Of a stretch of 64,000 nucleotides of DNA, positions 34,634 through 44,406 are shown in pieces. Numbering within the stretch: the stretch's first letter is position 1; each line of letters begins with the position of its first letter. The notes below the pieces were generated by a model that searched no databases, was not told the DNA's origin, and was given only the letters and a program-made list of their open reading frames with translations. The DNA is from Lentimicrobium sp. (GTDB lineage Bacteria; Bacteroidota; Bacteroidia; Bacteroidales; Lentimicrobiaceae): positions 62,001 to 126,000 of the forward strand of contig JAHYJC010000003.1 in NCBI GenBank assembly GCA_019429275.1, given 5' to 3'. A program made the translations under genes and the position numbers.

Positions 34634-37600
34634 ATGAACAATACAAACGATAAGAATTCTGACATCAGGCGGTTGATGCACGAGCGTCGCGAGCGATTAA
34701 AAGAGCTTTCGGCAATTAACCAGACCACTCAGGTTTTTCGGGAAGGTAAACCCGTAGAAGAGACCCTTCAGCAACTGGTGATGATTTTTACTGCCGCCTG
34801 GCAATATCCGGAATATACTGTTGTGCGAATAATTTTTGAAGGCAGGGAATACCATTCGGTTGGATTTAAAGAGACAAGCTGGGTTCAAAGGCAGCAGTTT
34901 GAGACCATAAGTGGAAAAAAGGGAAACATTGAGGTATTTTATACCAAAGAGTTTATTAAGGAAGACGAAGGCCCGTTTCTGACCGAAGAACGCCAGCTGA
35001 TCGTAAACCTGGCAAATATGATAACCGGTTATCTGAACAGCACAGAGGCCAGGGTAATTCTGAGGAAATCACTCCACAGTAAGGAAATTTTAGAAAAAAC
35101 TTCAGTTGATACGCCTGCACCGGTCATTGCAAGCAGGCAACTACTTCAAAAGTTTTTAAACAAAAGCAACTACGACAGGGATATTTATCATGATCTGATG
35201 CCCTTTAAGGTAAAAGAAATTTTGCTTGTGGCAAACCTGTATGATGCATACAGCATTGAAAAGGAAGGCCGTTTTTCGGAACATGTGCTAGGCGAATACC
35301 ATCAGCTCAATCTTACTTCAATGCCCCGCATCACAGGGGTTTCAAGTGAGGAGGAAATTTTTGCGCAGCTTCGGTCAAAGCATTTCGACCTGATTATTCT
35401 AATGGTGGGCGTTGAGAAAAAGCTTCCCCTACAGATAAGTAGAAAAATCAAGGAAGAGTATCCATATATTCCTGTATTTCTATTACTTAACAATAATAAG
35501 GATCTATCGTTTTTCAAAGAAAAACCATTGATAAAATACATCGACCGCATTTTTGTGTGGAATGGCGAGTCAAAGGTCTTTTTTGCCATGATCAAGCTGA
35601 TCGAAGATAAAATCAACGTAGAGAATGACACAAGAATCGGGCTGGTGCGGGTTATACTTTTGGTGGAAGATTCGCCACAATATTACTCAAGGTATCTGCC
35701 CCTTCTATACAGCATTGTGCTTGAGCAAACCCGCCGGATCATAGGGGATGTTAGTACCGATGAGCTTTATAAAGTGCTCAGAATGAGGGCCCGGCCAAAA
35801 TTGTTGCTGGCTTCAAGCTTCGAAGAAGCCAGGGCTGTCATTGATAAGTATAAGGATTTTTTACTGAGCCTGATCACCGATGTAAAATATGACAGAAATG
35901 GAATTGCCGATCCAAATGCAGGGTTTGAACTGGTAAAATATGCCAGAGGGATTAATATGGAGCTTCCAATCATCATTCAATCCCACGATGTTGAAAATGC
36001 TAAAATGGCCTTTGAACTCAAGACCACTTTCATCGATAAAAACTCTGAAACCCTGGTTCAGGATTTCAAAAGTTTTATTACCCATTACCTTGGGTTTGGA
36101 AATTTTATTTACCGCAATACAGAAGGTGTGCAAATTGCAATAGCCCGATCGCTCAAGGAATTTGAATCCTATTTGAAAGTTATTCCTGATGAATCATTGA
36201 TTTACCATGCACGAAAAGACCATTTTTCGCAGTGGCTTATGGCGCGGGGCGAAATTCAGGTTGCAAAAATTATCAATCCTGCCAAAGTGAGCGATTTCGA
36301 GAATACTGAAAAGTTGCGTGAATATTTGATTGAAGTAATTCAGCAGTTCAGAAATGAACAGAATCGGGGGAAAATTATTCCTTTTGAAGAATCTGCCATC
36401 CTTGATGAAAGCAATGTGGTGAGCCTGAGTTCAGGATCGCTTGGTGGAAAGGGCAGGGGATTGGCTTTTATCAATTCACTCATCTATAATTATGATTTTG
36501 GGAAATTGTTGCCCAACATTAACATCAGAACACCCAAGACTTCTATAATTGGAACCGATGAGTTTGAATACTTTATCGATAGAAACAAATTGCAGGAAAA
36601 AGTAATAGAAGGGCTTGATTATGAAGAAGTTAAAAAACTTTTTCTACAGGCCAATCTGACTGAAACTTTGATCAAGCGTTTAAGATTGCTTTTAAAATAC
36701 ATTGAAAATCCGATAGCAGTCAGATCATCGGGTTTATTTGAAGATTCTCTCATGCAACCGTTTGCCGGAATTTTTGAGACCTATCTGCTGCCAAACAATC
36801 ACCCCGATCCCAATGTCAGGTTGAGGCAGGCCATGGATGCCATTAAACTTGTTTATGCATCAGTTTACTCAAAAATTGCAAGGGGTTACATTGAGGCCAT
36901 CAATTATAAAATTGAGGAAGAAAAGATGGCAGTAATTATTCAGGAGGCAGTCGGAAACCGCTTTGAAAACAGTTTTTATCCACACATAAGTGGAGTCGCA
37001 CAATCCTATAACTATTACCCTTTTTCACACATGAAACCCGAAGAAGGTTTTGCCGTGGCTGCGCTCGGTCTTGGCAAGCAAGTGGTTGAAGGAGAAAAGG
37101 CCTATCGGTTTTCACCTAAATATCCCAGCACCGAGATTAACACACCGGCCGATCAGCACAAAAATTCGCAGGTGAGTTTTTATGCGGTTGACCTTGCCAA
37201 GGAACACCTTAACCTGCTTGAAGGCGATACAGCCGGTTTGATAAAGCTCGACATTGACGACGCTGAGCGGCATGGAACATTAAGGCACCTGGCTTCTGTT
37301 TATGATGTGGAAAACAATAGGATAGTTCCGGGGCTTACCCATGCTGGGCCAAGGATCATAAATTTTTCCAATATACTTAAGTACAATTATATACCATTAG
37401 CCCAAACCATTGAATCGGTGCTTGATGTCGTGAAAGAAGCCATGGGAGCACCGGTTGAAATTGAATTTGCCGTCGATCTCAACCGCGACAGTGAAATGAA
37501 GGCTTCCTTTTATCTGCTGCAAATCAAACCGTTGATCGGCAGCATGGAAGATTATAGTTTCGATCCGGAAAAGATCGATCCGGAGCATGTATTGATGATT

Positions 37601-38095
37601 TCAGAAAAGGGGATGGGCAATGGGCTTATCAACGACATAACAGATGTTATTTACATTGATATTCAGGCCTTCGACAAACGAAAAACTGTGGAAATGGCTG
37701 CAGAAATTGAGGCATTGAACAATTGGATGAGACAACACGAAAGAAAATATCTCCTGATTGGCCCCGGGCGTTGGGGAACACGCGACCGGTGGATCGGAAT
37801 TCCGGTGAACTGGCCTCAAATATCAGCTGCTAAAGTGATTGTGGAAACCAGCCTGGAAGGCTATCCGCTTGATGCCTCTTCGGGATCGCACTTTTTTCAT
37901 AATGTTACTTCAATGAATGTGGGCTACTTTTCGGTAATGCAGGAGCTGGAGAGGTCATATATAAAATGGGATATACTTGACAAACAGGAGCTTGTACAGC
38001 GAACCACATTTTTCAAACACGTGAGATTTGCCAAGCCACTTGAGATAAAAATGGATGGAAAAAAGAGAATGGCGGCGGCCATCTGGAGTGATTAA
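34634..38095 (+). CDS. GAF-like sensor / tandem receiver / PEP-synthase-like ATP-grasp fusion
   Basis: A 1153-residue cytoplasmic protein. Parts by rough position: 15-150 a GAF-like sensor domain (RRERLKELSAINQTTQ ... FTAAWQYPEYTVVRIIFEG), of the type found in some hybrid kinases; 190-330 a receiver-like fold without an acceptor Asp (DLIILMVGVEKK); 335-490 a second receiver with VILLVEDSPQYY, an Asp near 415 (LITDVKYD) and Lys in FIDKNS; 595-1010 a PEP/pyruvate-binding ATP-grasp domain (SLGGKGRGLAF, NPIAVRSSGLFEDS); 1010-1153 a C-terminal region with LLIGPGRWGTRDRWIG. The phosphohistidine swivel domain of PEP synthase (TxH motif) and the PEP barrel are absent, so it is not an ordinary PEP synthase. 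Function unknown. Confidence 0.85.
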   Translation: MNNTNDKNSDIRRLMHERRERLKELSAINQTTQVFREGKPVEETLQQLVMIFTAAWQYPEYTVVRIIFEGREYHSVGFKETSWVQRQQFETISGKKGNIEVFYTKEFIKEDEGPFLTEERQLIVNLANMITGYLNSTEARVILRKSLHSKEILEKTSVDTPAPVIASRQLLQKFLNKSNYDRDIYHDLMPFKVKEILLVANLYDAYSIEKEGRFSEHVLGEYHQLNLTSMPRITGVSSEEEIFAQLRSKHFDLIILMVGVEKKLPLQISRKIKEEYPYIPVFLLLNNNKDLSFFKEKPLIKYIDRIFVWNGESKVFFAMIKLIEDKINVENDTRIGLVRVILLVEDSPQYYSRYLPLLYSIVLEQTRRIIGDVSTDELYKVLRMRARPKLLLASSFEEARAVIDKYKDFLLSLITDVKYDRNGIADPNAGFELVKYARGINMELPIIIQSHDVENAKMAFELKTTFIDKNSETLVQDFKSFITHYLGFGNFIYRNTEGVQIAIARSLKEFESYLKVIPDESLIYHARKDHFSQWLMARGEIQVAKIINPAKVSDFENTEKLREYLIEVIQQFRNEQNRGKIIPFEESAILDESNVVSLSSGSLGGKGRGLAFINSLIYNYDFGKLLPNINIRTPKTSIIGTDEFEYFIDRNKLQEKVIEGLDYEEVKKLFLQANLTETLIKRLRLLLKYIENPIAVRSSGLFEDSLMQPFAGIFETYLLPNNHPDPNVRLRQAMDAIKLVYASVYSKIARGYIEAINYKIEEEKMAVIIQEAVGNRFENSFYPHISGVAQSYNYYPFSHMKPEEGFAVAALGLGKQVVEGEKAYRFSPKYPSTEINTPADQHKNSQVSFYAVDLAKEHLNLLEGDTAGLIKLDIDDAERHGTLRHLASVYDVENNRIVPGLTHAGPRIINFSNILKYNYIPLAQTIESVLDVVKEAMGAPVEIEFAVDLNRDSEMKASFYLLQIKPLIGSMEDYSFDPEKIDPEHVLMISEKGMGNGLINDITDVIYIDIQAFDKRKTVEMAAEIEALNNWMRQHERKYLLIGPGRWGTRDRWIGIPVNWPQISAAKVIVETSLEGYPLDASSGSHFFHNVTSMNVGYFSVMQELERSYIKWDILDKQELVQRTTFFKHVRFAKPLEIKMDGKKRMAAAIWSD

Positions 38096-38163
38096 CCGGA
38101 TATTTCACAGGTAGAAATGAGCGTTTTTGGCCATTATGATTAACAGGACACCCGGTTTCAAAC

Positions 38164-39315
38164 CTATCTGAGAAATGAGGCAGCTTTATTAATAATCAGA
38201 TCAAACCCTTGATTTACCATGTCATGGGCTCCCTGAACCGGAAAAGGATTTTCATGTGAATAGTTGTATGGGAAATCAAGAATTTCACTATTTGAAGGTT
38301 GAAACAATTCAGAGATGCCATCAGGAGGGATCACAATATCTTTTTTTAGTCCGATGGCGTGGATTCTTCCGGCCATTTTTTCAAATTTATCTTTTCTCCA
38401 TTCAGAAAAATTTTTTGTATCAATCATGGCCCTGAACGCTTGTCCTGCATTCTGACTATTAAGCAATCCTGCAAAAGGCCCTTTGTTGCGTAATTCCTGC
38501 ACCAGGCGGCGCAAATAGAAGAATCTCAGGCAATGAAAAGCTTCCTCATCCATAATTAGTTTTGAAATTCCATTCATACGGTTGAATGGGGCACCGCCAC
38601 AAAAAATAAACACACAGGAATCATTGATTTTACTATCTCCATAGGTAAGCATCATGATTTGCGACAGGAATGCACCGATTGAGTAAGCAAAGAAATCAAC
38701 TTTTGTGTCTTTTTTCAATAATGGATGATTTCCCGATTGTATCTGTGCAACTAATTTCATCAGATCCGCCAGGCTCTGGCTGCCCGATGTAAAAAAGCGC
38801 TGGGGTTTCTGGCTAAGCCTGATACTCAATGCCAGATTTGCAAATGTAGCAGATCTGTTGCGGTTATTGCGAAGTCTGGTTTTAGCCAGTATGGCTGACA
38901 TAAGCCGTGGATTGCTCCATGAGGATGGAGCGCGGTTCATATGAAACGAAATGGGGAATAATATTACCGGGCAATACAGGTTTTCTGCCAACTTGTGTGC
39001 CCAGGGCAGATATTTTACCCAATTGCGTTCATTCAGGCCATGCAGCAGTATGACTACCCGGTTAAATTCTCTCTTGTTTGCCGGATAAACCACCGGATAG
39101 AAAAAATCCAGGTTTTCAGGTATCTCTTCATCCTTTAAAGTTTCAAGTTCGGAACCTGAAATTTTTTCTCCTTCGCCTTTTATTTCTTCAATGGAAGGAA
39201 ATTCTGACAAAAATCGAAACTGGCTGATATTGAGGTCTAGAGTAGGAACAAATACTGTATCCTCTTTAGGTCTGAAAACTTTGGAAAGCGTGCTATATGA
39301 TTCTGAATAATTCAT
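38164..39315 (-). CDS. Alpha/beta-hydrolase-like protein (DUF6051-like)
   Basis: About 383 residues, cytoplasmic as no signal peptide is seen. The middle has RVVILLHGLNERNWVKYLPWA (the oxyanion-region HG motif, about 120-140) and DFFAYSIGAFLSQIMML, where the Ser of AYSIGA takes the place of the GxSxG nucleophile. A late His (QGAHDMVNQGF) could complete the triad. I associate this with DUF6051, a Bacteroidota family without known substrate; this naming is from memory. The start at 39315 (MNYSES) is preferred over 39345. It converges with the fusion gene, 68 bases apart. Confidence 0.75.
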   Translation of the reverse strand: MNYSESYSTLSKVFRPKEDTVFVPTLDLNISQFRFLSEFPSIEEIKGEGEKISGSELETLKDEEIPENLDFFYPVVYPANKREFNRVVILLHGLNERNWVKYLPWAHKLAENLYCPVILFPISFHMNRAPSSWSNPRLMSAILAKTRLRNNRNRSATFANLALSIRLSQKPQRFFTSGSQSLADLMKLVAQIQSGNHPLLKKDTKVDFFAYSIGAFLSQIMMLTYGDSKINDSCVFIFCGGAPFNRMNGISKLIMDEEAFHCLRFFYLRRLVQELRNKGPFAGLLNSQNAGQAFRAMIDTKNFSEWRKDKFEKMAGRIHAIGLKKDIVIPPDGISELFQPSNSEILDFPYNYSHENPFPVQGAHDMVNQGFDLIINKAASFLR

Positions 39316-39495
39316 TGAGCAGTTATATTTCTGCAAAGGAAACACAGATTGCCGTAACGGGCAAAAAAATGGGTTTTAAGCCGGGTTTTAGGGCCAGGAA
39401 GGCTTATACTGTGGTAAAACTTCAAATGTTGGGGTGAAATATTTTGCAAAAGCGAGGCTGTTGCTGTTCGTCTGGCTTTTAATCCTATTTTGATC

Positions 39496-39503
39496 TACCT
39501 TTG
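39496..39503 (+). promoter_or_regulatory. Promoter -7 box (TACCTTTG) of the LytTR gene
   Basis: Exact TAnnTTTG match, 22 bases upstream of the ATG at 39526. It overlaps the alternative upstream start (TTG at 39490), which is therefore unlikely. Confidence 0.55.
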
Positions 39504-39525
39504 TATTGAAGTCAAATCCATCAGA

Positions 39526-40368
39526 ATGTTCAATCTGCAGAATCACATACCTGCCTACCTGCTTGAGAAAGGGAATATAATAAAGCTAATACTTTTCACC
39601 GCTGCCTTTGCACTGGTCTTTATTAATGTTTACGCGCCTTTCGGAGTAAATGTGTGGTTCAATGTTACCCGTTGGACCCTGCTTTTATATTCAAGCATTA
39701 TCATTCTTACCGGAGTTCTTGTAATTGTAATCAGCAGGATTATTATGTATAAAACCCGCCGGATCATAAGGCTTAAGATATGGCAATACCTTGTTTGGGT
39801 GATGGCAGAGGTTTTTTTTATGGGGTTGTTTTACACCCTTTATCAGAAATATATTCTTGATGATTCCATTTTTTTTCCTGACCTTCTTGTAATTTCTGTT
39901 CAGAATACAGCCCTGGTTATACTCTTGCCATATTCAGTTACATGGCTTTATTTTTCATGGATTGAAAACAAAAGAAAACTTGAACAGATCAAAGATCCGC
40001 AAAATTATGAAACTGCCAGAGGAATGATTCATTTTAATGATGAAAGGGGAACGCTTCGTTTTTCTGTTAAGGCCGACCATCTTATCTATCTGGAAGCCGC
40101 TGACAACTATATATACATTAACTATCTCGATAATGGCCGGCCTGTTCGGAGAATGCTGCGCAACAACCTGAAAAGACTGGGAGAAGAACTTACAAATACA
40201 CCCGTGGTGCGCTGCCATAGATCATATATGGTAAACAGCAGTATGGTTAAATTGATCCGCCGCGAAAAGGATGGTTTATGGCTGGAACTTGATTTGCCCG
40301 AAGTGCTGAGCCTCCCGGTTTCAAAAACTTTTGTTAATGATGTGATGACAGTTTTTGCCAAAGAATGA
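39526..40368 (+). CDS. Membrane-bound LytTR-type transcriptional regulator
   Basis: About 280 residues. N-terminal half with four predicted membrane helices (about 17-37, 45-70, 90-110 and 122-145) and C-terminal LytTR DNA-binding domain (about 180-278), recognised by LRFSVKADHLIYLEAADNYIYINYL, the basic RRMLRNNLKRLGEEL, VVRCHRSYMVN and LPEVLSLPVSKTF. Such proteins bind DNA while anchored in the membrane and often regulate neighbouring or envelope genes; the target is unknown. No kinase partner adjacent. Its start is set by the promoter at 39496-39503. Confidence 0.9.
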   Translation: MFNLQNHIPAYLLEKGNIIKLILFTAAFALVFINVYAPFGVNVWFNVTRWTLLLYSSIIILTGVLVIVISRIIMYKTRRIIRLKIWQYLVWVMAEVFFMGLFYTLYQKYILDDSIFFPDLLVISVQNTALVILLPYSVTWLYFSWIENKRKLEQIKDPQNYETARGMIHFNDERGTLRFSVKADHLIYLEAADNYIYINYLDNGRPVRRMLRNNLKRLGEELTNTPVVRCHRSYMVNSSMVKLIRREKDGLWLELDLPEVLSLPVSKTFVNDVMTVFAKE

Positions 40369-40517
40369 AATAATGCTTATTTATCCGGAATCCCGGAATT
40401 GAGTTTTCAAAATCTGAAACGGTTGACCAGGAATATTTCTGTAAAACAATATCATGGCTTTAAGTCAACCATTGATTTTCCCCTGGGTTTTCGACTTAAA
40501 AATCACAGTTTTTGGTC

Positions 40518-42125
40518 TTATGGATTGATTTTTTTATCGAATAAGGGAGATTCTCTATGTTTGGAGCCTGATTCGTAAGCATAGGCAATTCCGAGTAATA
40601 CCGGTTCATTCCAGGCCCTGCCGAAAAACGAAATACCGACAGGCAGCCCATCAATATAGCCCATTGGCACGGTAATGTTTGGATATCCGGCCATAGCGGC
40701 AGGTGAGGAAGATCCCAGCTGAAAGCTGTCTCCGTTAATCAGGTCAGTTATCCAGGCGGGACTGCCTGTTGGTGCAATGATGGCATCCAACTGGTGCTCA
40801 TTCATAACGCGATCTATACCTTTTTCTCTGCTGCCTGTTTGCATGCCCGCCAGCATTTCAAGGTATTTCGCTGAGGTGAGCTCCTCTTTTTGTTCGGCCA
40901 TCTCCAGGTAAAGCTGATTAAAGTACCTCATCTCTGCAGTATCCGATTTGTTGAAAGCGATCAGCTCTTTAAGGCTTTTGATTGGTGCATCCGGGCCAAG
41001 CGATTGAAAATATTTGTTCAGTCCATCTTTATATTCAAATAGCATAACGTCAAAGGAATATTGTTCGACCCTGCTTTCAGTTATTTTCTCAACTTCGATA
41101 ATTGTTGCACCTTGACTTTCAAGAAAATGGACAGCTTTATAAAAAAGAGAATCTACTTTATAATTCGCTTTCAGAGCATCCATGTAAATTCCAATCCTGG
41201 TGCCTTTTATGCCATCTTCTTTAAGAAATTGGGTATAGTCACTGTAAACCTTACCCTGGTTTTCCAGTGTTTTTAAATCCAGGGAATCTACTCCGGTTAG
41301 CACACCAAGGCAAATGGCCGCATCTCTCACGGTGCGGGCCATTGGACCCGGGGTATCCTGGGTAAATGAAATCGGTATGATACCGCTGCGGCTGAGCAGG
41401 CCAACTGTTGGTTTAATTCCGACAATTCCATTGGCATGTGAAGGACAAACGATTGAGCCGTTGGTTTCGGTGCCAATGGCAAGAACACACAGGTTTGCAG
41501 CCACGGCAACTGCCGATCCTGAACTTGATCCGCAGGGATTGCGGCTCAGGTTATAAGGATTCAGAGTCTGTCCGCCAAGCCCGCTCCATCCGCTGGTCGA
41601 TAATTCACCTCTGAAATTGGCCCATTCGCTCAGATTGGCTTTGCCAATAATAATTGCACCGGCTTCCCGCAGTTTTTGCGCAATATAACTGTCTTTCATG
41701 GGATAAGAATCCTTCAAAGCCCTTGATCCGGCAGTTGTGGCCATTTTGTCGTGTGTATCGATATTATCCTTGAGCACAACCGGAATCCCATGCAAGGGGC
41801 CCCTGATTATTCCTCCGGCCATTTCCTTGTCAAGTGCTTCAGCAATCGCTAGAGCGTCAGGATTTACCTGAAGTATTGAATTCAGACAAGGCCCGTTTCT
41901 GTCCAATTCTTCAATCCGGTCAAGATATGACTGAACCACCTGAGCGATTGTGAAACTGCCATCCCTATATCCCTGAGTGATCTGCATGATATCTGCTTCC
42001 ATATGAACGAATGGAATAGATTCCTGAACCAAAGTTTTCGGCTTATTCTGGCAGGAAATCAGAAAAATAGCGATAAAATACAGGATCAGGCTGCTGATGA
42101 ACTTTGTTAGACTAACTTTTTTCAT
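40518..42125 (-). CDS. Amidase-signature family lipoprotein
   Basis: Hydrolase of the amidase signature family, exported as a lipoprotein (signal ending IFLISC, Cys25). Catalytic Ser-cisSer-Lys set visible: Lys in [11 protein letters not shown] (about 117), the cis-Ser in [17 protein letters not shown] (about 195-210), and the nucleophile Ser in [12 protein letters not shown]. The 535-residue length fits the stand-alone periplasmic amidases rather than GatA, which acts on tRNA and has no signal peptide. Substrate unknown. Single gene, convergent with the LytTR gene (149-base gap without a clear terminator). Confidence 0.92.
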   Translation of the reverse strand: MKKVSLTKFISSLILYFIAIFLISCQNKPKTLVQESIPFVHMEADIMQITQGYRDGSFTIAQVVQSYLDRIEELDRNGPCLNSILQVNPDALAIAEALDKEMAGGIIRGPLHGIPVVLKDNIDTHDKMATTAGSRALKDSYPMKDSYIAQKLREAGAIIIGKANLSEWANFRGELSTSGWSGLGGQTLNPYNLSRNPCGSSSGSAVAVAANLCVLAIGTETNGSIVCPSHANGIVGIKPTVGLLSRSGIIPISFTQDTPGPMARTVRDAAICLGVLTGVDSLDLKTLENQGKVYSDYTQFLKEDGIKGTRIGIYMDALKANYKVDSLFYKAVHFLESQGATIIEVEKITESRVEQYSFDVMLFEYKDGLNKYFQSLGPDAPIKSLKELIAFNKSDTAEMRYFNQLYLEMAEQKEELTSAKYLEMLAGMQTGSREKGIDRVMNEHQLDAIIAPTGSPAWITDLINGDSFQLGSSSPAAMAGYPNITVPMGYIDGLPVGISFFGRAWNEPVLLGIAYAYESGSKHRESPLFDKKINP

Positions 42126-42293
42126 GATTAAGAACTGCTTTATTTTGTATTGGATTTACTGAAATAAAGATACAGAAATTTATAGAAAATTTAATCTTAC
42201 TTTTCAGTTACAAAGAATAAGTTCCGGAATCAATTGCCGGCATAGGAAGTGTATTTCCATAAGCAATAAATGATCTTCAGAATGCTCGTGAAA

Positions 42294-43076
42294 TTATTGG
42301 TGAAGTTTCATTACCAGTCTTGCTACAACAGAACGTGGTGAAAACCTCAGCATGAAAACCATGATTCTGTTCATTCTGCCATGAATTGCGAGCCTTTTTC
42401 CCTTCATCATTGATTTATATCCATACTGAGCCAGTTGGGTGGTGGTAGCTGGTTTCAATATCTTCATCAAAGTGGGATCATTAAAATCGGCACGTTCCTG
42501 AAATCCGCTTGCTACCGGTCCCGGACAAAGGGTTGTGACTGTTACTCCGCTTCCTCTGAGTTCCTGTGCCAGCGCTTCACCAAATGAAAGTACATATGCT
42601 TTTGATGCATAGTAAACCGACATCAGCGGGCCAGGCATAAAAGCTGCAATGGAAGCCACATTCATGATTCTGCCCGATTTTGAACTTCGCATTTCAGGCA
42701 GGAATTCCCGGGTAAGGTGGGTTAATGCTGTAATATTCAGGTCAATCATCTCCTGGTTCTTTGCCATCGAAGATGTTTCGAAAGCACTTAGATCGCCAAA
42801 GCCGGCATTATTCACCAGAATTTCAATTTCTATATTTTGTGCCCTGATTTCGTTGATCAACCTTTCACGGTTAGCTGCCAATGATAAGTCAGCAGGTATG
42901 GCAATTGCTTTAATGTTATGGTTTTTGATCAATTGCCTGGCAATATTAGCAAGTTTTTCTTCCGACCTCGAAGTGAGCACAAGGTTATGCCCTTTTGAAG
43001 CCATTAAAACAGCAAGTTCAAATCCTATTCCGCCAGAGGCGCCGGTAATCAGAGTATAAGGTGTGAATGATTTCAT
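42294..43076 (-). CDS. Short-chain dehydrogenase/reductase
   Basis: Cytoplasmic NAD(P)-dependent oxidoreductase, 260 residues. Rossmann cofactor motif TGASGGIG near residue 11-18, LVNNAGFGD (about 87-95), catalytic Ser in IMNVASIAAF, and YYASKAY with the Tyr/Lys pair, followed by the PG motif LCPGPVASGF. The Arg/Lys after the Gly motif (TSRSEEKL) favours NADP. It lies 27 bases downstream of the phosphodiesterase gene on the same strand, so the two probably share a transcript. Substrate unknown. Confidence 0.92.
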   Translation of the reverse strand: MKSFTPYTLITGASGGIGFELAVLMASKGHNLVLTSRSEEKLANIARQLIKNHNIKAIAIPADLSLAANRERLINEIRAQNIEIEILVNNAGFGDLSAFETSSMAKNQEMIDLNITALTHLTREFLPEMRSSKSGRIMNVASIAAFMPGPLMSVYYASKAYVLSFGEALAQELRGSGVTVTTLCPGPVASGFQERADFNDPTLMKILKPATTTQLAQYGYKSMMKGKRLAIHGRMNRIMVFMLRFSPRSVVARLVMKLHQ

Positions 43077-43103
43077 TGTTTTAAGATCAGGTCTTTTGAG
43101 TTT

Positions 43104-44327
43104 TTATTCAATAAGCATTTCCTTTATGGCTTCTCTGTAACCATCAGTTTTTGCTGGTACAATCCCCAGTAATTCAGCCAGCAATGAATATATGTGAATA
43201 TTCTGAAACGATGGATGCACATATCCTCTTTTGAAACGAGGTCCGCAGGCATAGAATATGGCATGCATATCGGTATTTGCCTGATCATAACCATGAGTTC
43301 CACCCGTAAAATGTTTTTTGGGTTTGTTTAGTGTGATGCTCCAGGCTGAATCGGCAAACACAATCACATCACCAACCCTGGGGTTTTTGCCATAATTCAG
43401 ATGTTCGGGAACCTCAGATGGTCTGTACACTGAAATGCCTTTTAAAGGTTTTAGTGCAAGATATACCGAATCAACATAGCTTCCATCAGCATAAAGGTTG
43501 AAATTCGGATTTCCACCTTCGGGTCTTACCGGCCAGTTTCCCGGGATATGTTCACTTAAAGCAATATTTCTTTCCGAGGAGATGGGACCCATTCCGTGAT
43601 CGGACAATACTATAAAATTGATGCAATTGCCATTTGGTAAAGCTTTTATGCGTTCGTACAGTGTGCCTGTGATGTTATCCAGTTCAGTTACCATTTTCAG
43701 CGTGCGTGGATCGTCAGGTCCGTAATTATGGCCAATCCCGTCAGGTTCATGGTAATAAGCCATGATCAGCGCGGGCCTTTGATCTTCCGGAAGGCTGAGC
43801 CAATGTATGATGGTGTCTATCCGTTGCGAAAATGGGATGTTTTGCTGGTATATTTTCCAATGATCGGGTTGCATATCTTGTATGGAGACATCTGTTCCAA
43901 CCCAGAAATATGATGCTGTAACAAGACCCTGCTTTTGAGCGGTAATCCATATTGGTTCGCCACCATAAAAATCGCCGTTGTTGCGTGCTTCTTTATTGCC
44001 AATGGCGTAGGGTTTGTCCATCTCGCGGTCGAAAAACGAATTATTTACCAATCCATGATTATCAGGAACAAGACCTGTTGCTATGCTGTAATGGTTAGGA
44101 AATGTTTTAGAGGGAAATGAAGGGATGAGTGATTGTGCTTTAACTCCTTCAGCAGCAATCCGGTTCAGGGTTGGCGTGCTCGTTTTATCCGGATAATCCC
44201 AACGAAAACCATCAAGTGAAAGAATTACTGTAACCTGTTTTTCGTTGCATTGGGCACGCAGTGAATCAGGATTAATAAATAGAGCAATACCTAAAGCAAG
44301 TATGATGGTAAACCGGAGGAATGTCAT
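43104..44327 (-). CDS. ENPP-type phosphodiesterase/nucleotide pyrophosphatase
   Basis: Secreted or periplasmic alkaline-phosphatase-superfamily enzyme resembling ecto-nucleotide pyrophosphatase/phosphodiesterases. About 407 residues with a signal peptide (MTFLRFTIILALGIALF ... RAQ). Metal-site Asp in ILSLDGFRWDY, nucleophile Thr in FPSKTFPNHYSIATGL, EPDGIGHNYGPDD (second metal site), VLSDHGMGP and TGGTHGYD (His ligands) are all intact. The longer frame (start 44348) begins inside the promoter, so 44327 is chosen. First gene of a probable pair with the SDR. Confidence 0.93.
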   Translation of the reverse strand: MTFLRFTIILALGIALFINPDSLRAQCNEKQVTVILSLDGFRWDYPDKTSTPTLNRIAAEGVKAQSLIPSFPSKTFPNHYSIATGLVPDNHGLVNNSFFDREMDKPYAIGNKEARNNGDFYGGEPIWITAQKQGLVTASYFWVGTDVSIQDMQPDHWKIYQQNIPFSQRIDTIIHWLSLPEDQRPALIMAYYHEPDGIGHNYGPDDPRTLKMVTELDNITGTLYERIKALPNGNCINFIVLSDHGMGPISSERNIALSEHIPGNWPVRPEGGNPNFNLYADGSYVDSVYLALKPLKGISVYRPSEVPEHLNYGKNPRVGDVIVFADSAWSITLNKPKKHFTGGTHGYDQANTDMHAIFYACGPRFKRGYVHPSFQNIHIYSLLAELLGIVPAKTDGYREAIKEMLIE

Positions 44328-44345
44328 AATATTTTTTTTGAAACA

Positions 44346-44353
44346 CAAAGATA
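44346..44353 (-). promoter_or_regulatory. Promoter -7 box (TATCTTTG) fused to the upstream terminator
   Basis: The T-run of the TonB receptor terminator (44353-44359) runs straight into TATCTTTG, the -7 box for the phosphodiesterase gene. The same arrangement recurs at 51708-51721. Confidence 0.65.
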
Positions 44354-44385
44354 AAAAAAGGAGTCCCGGAATCCGGAACTCCTTT
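44353..44385 (-). terminator. Intrinsic terminator after the TonB receptor
   Basis: Minus-strand stem of AAAGGAGT...ACTCCTTT with an inner CCGG/CCGG pair, followed by seven T; 22 bases after the receptor stop at 44407. Confidence 0.85.
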
Positions 44386-44406
44386 AAAAATTCACAAGAA
44401 ATTAAT

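Noticed and set aside
40518-42125. GatA (tRNA amidotransferase subunit)
   Set aside because: Has a lipoprotein signal peptide and no gatB/gatC neighbours, so an exported amidase is more likely.
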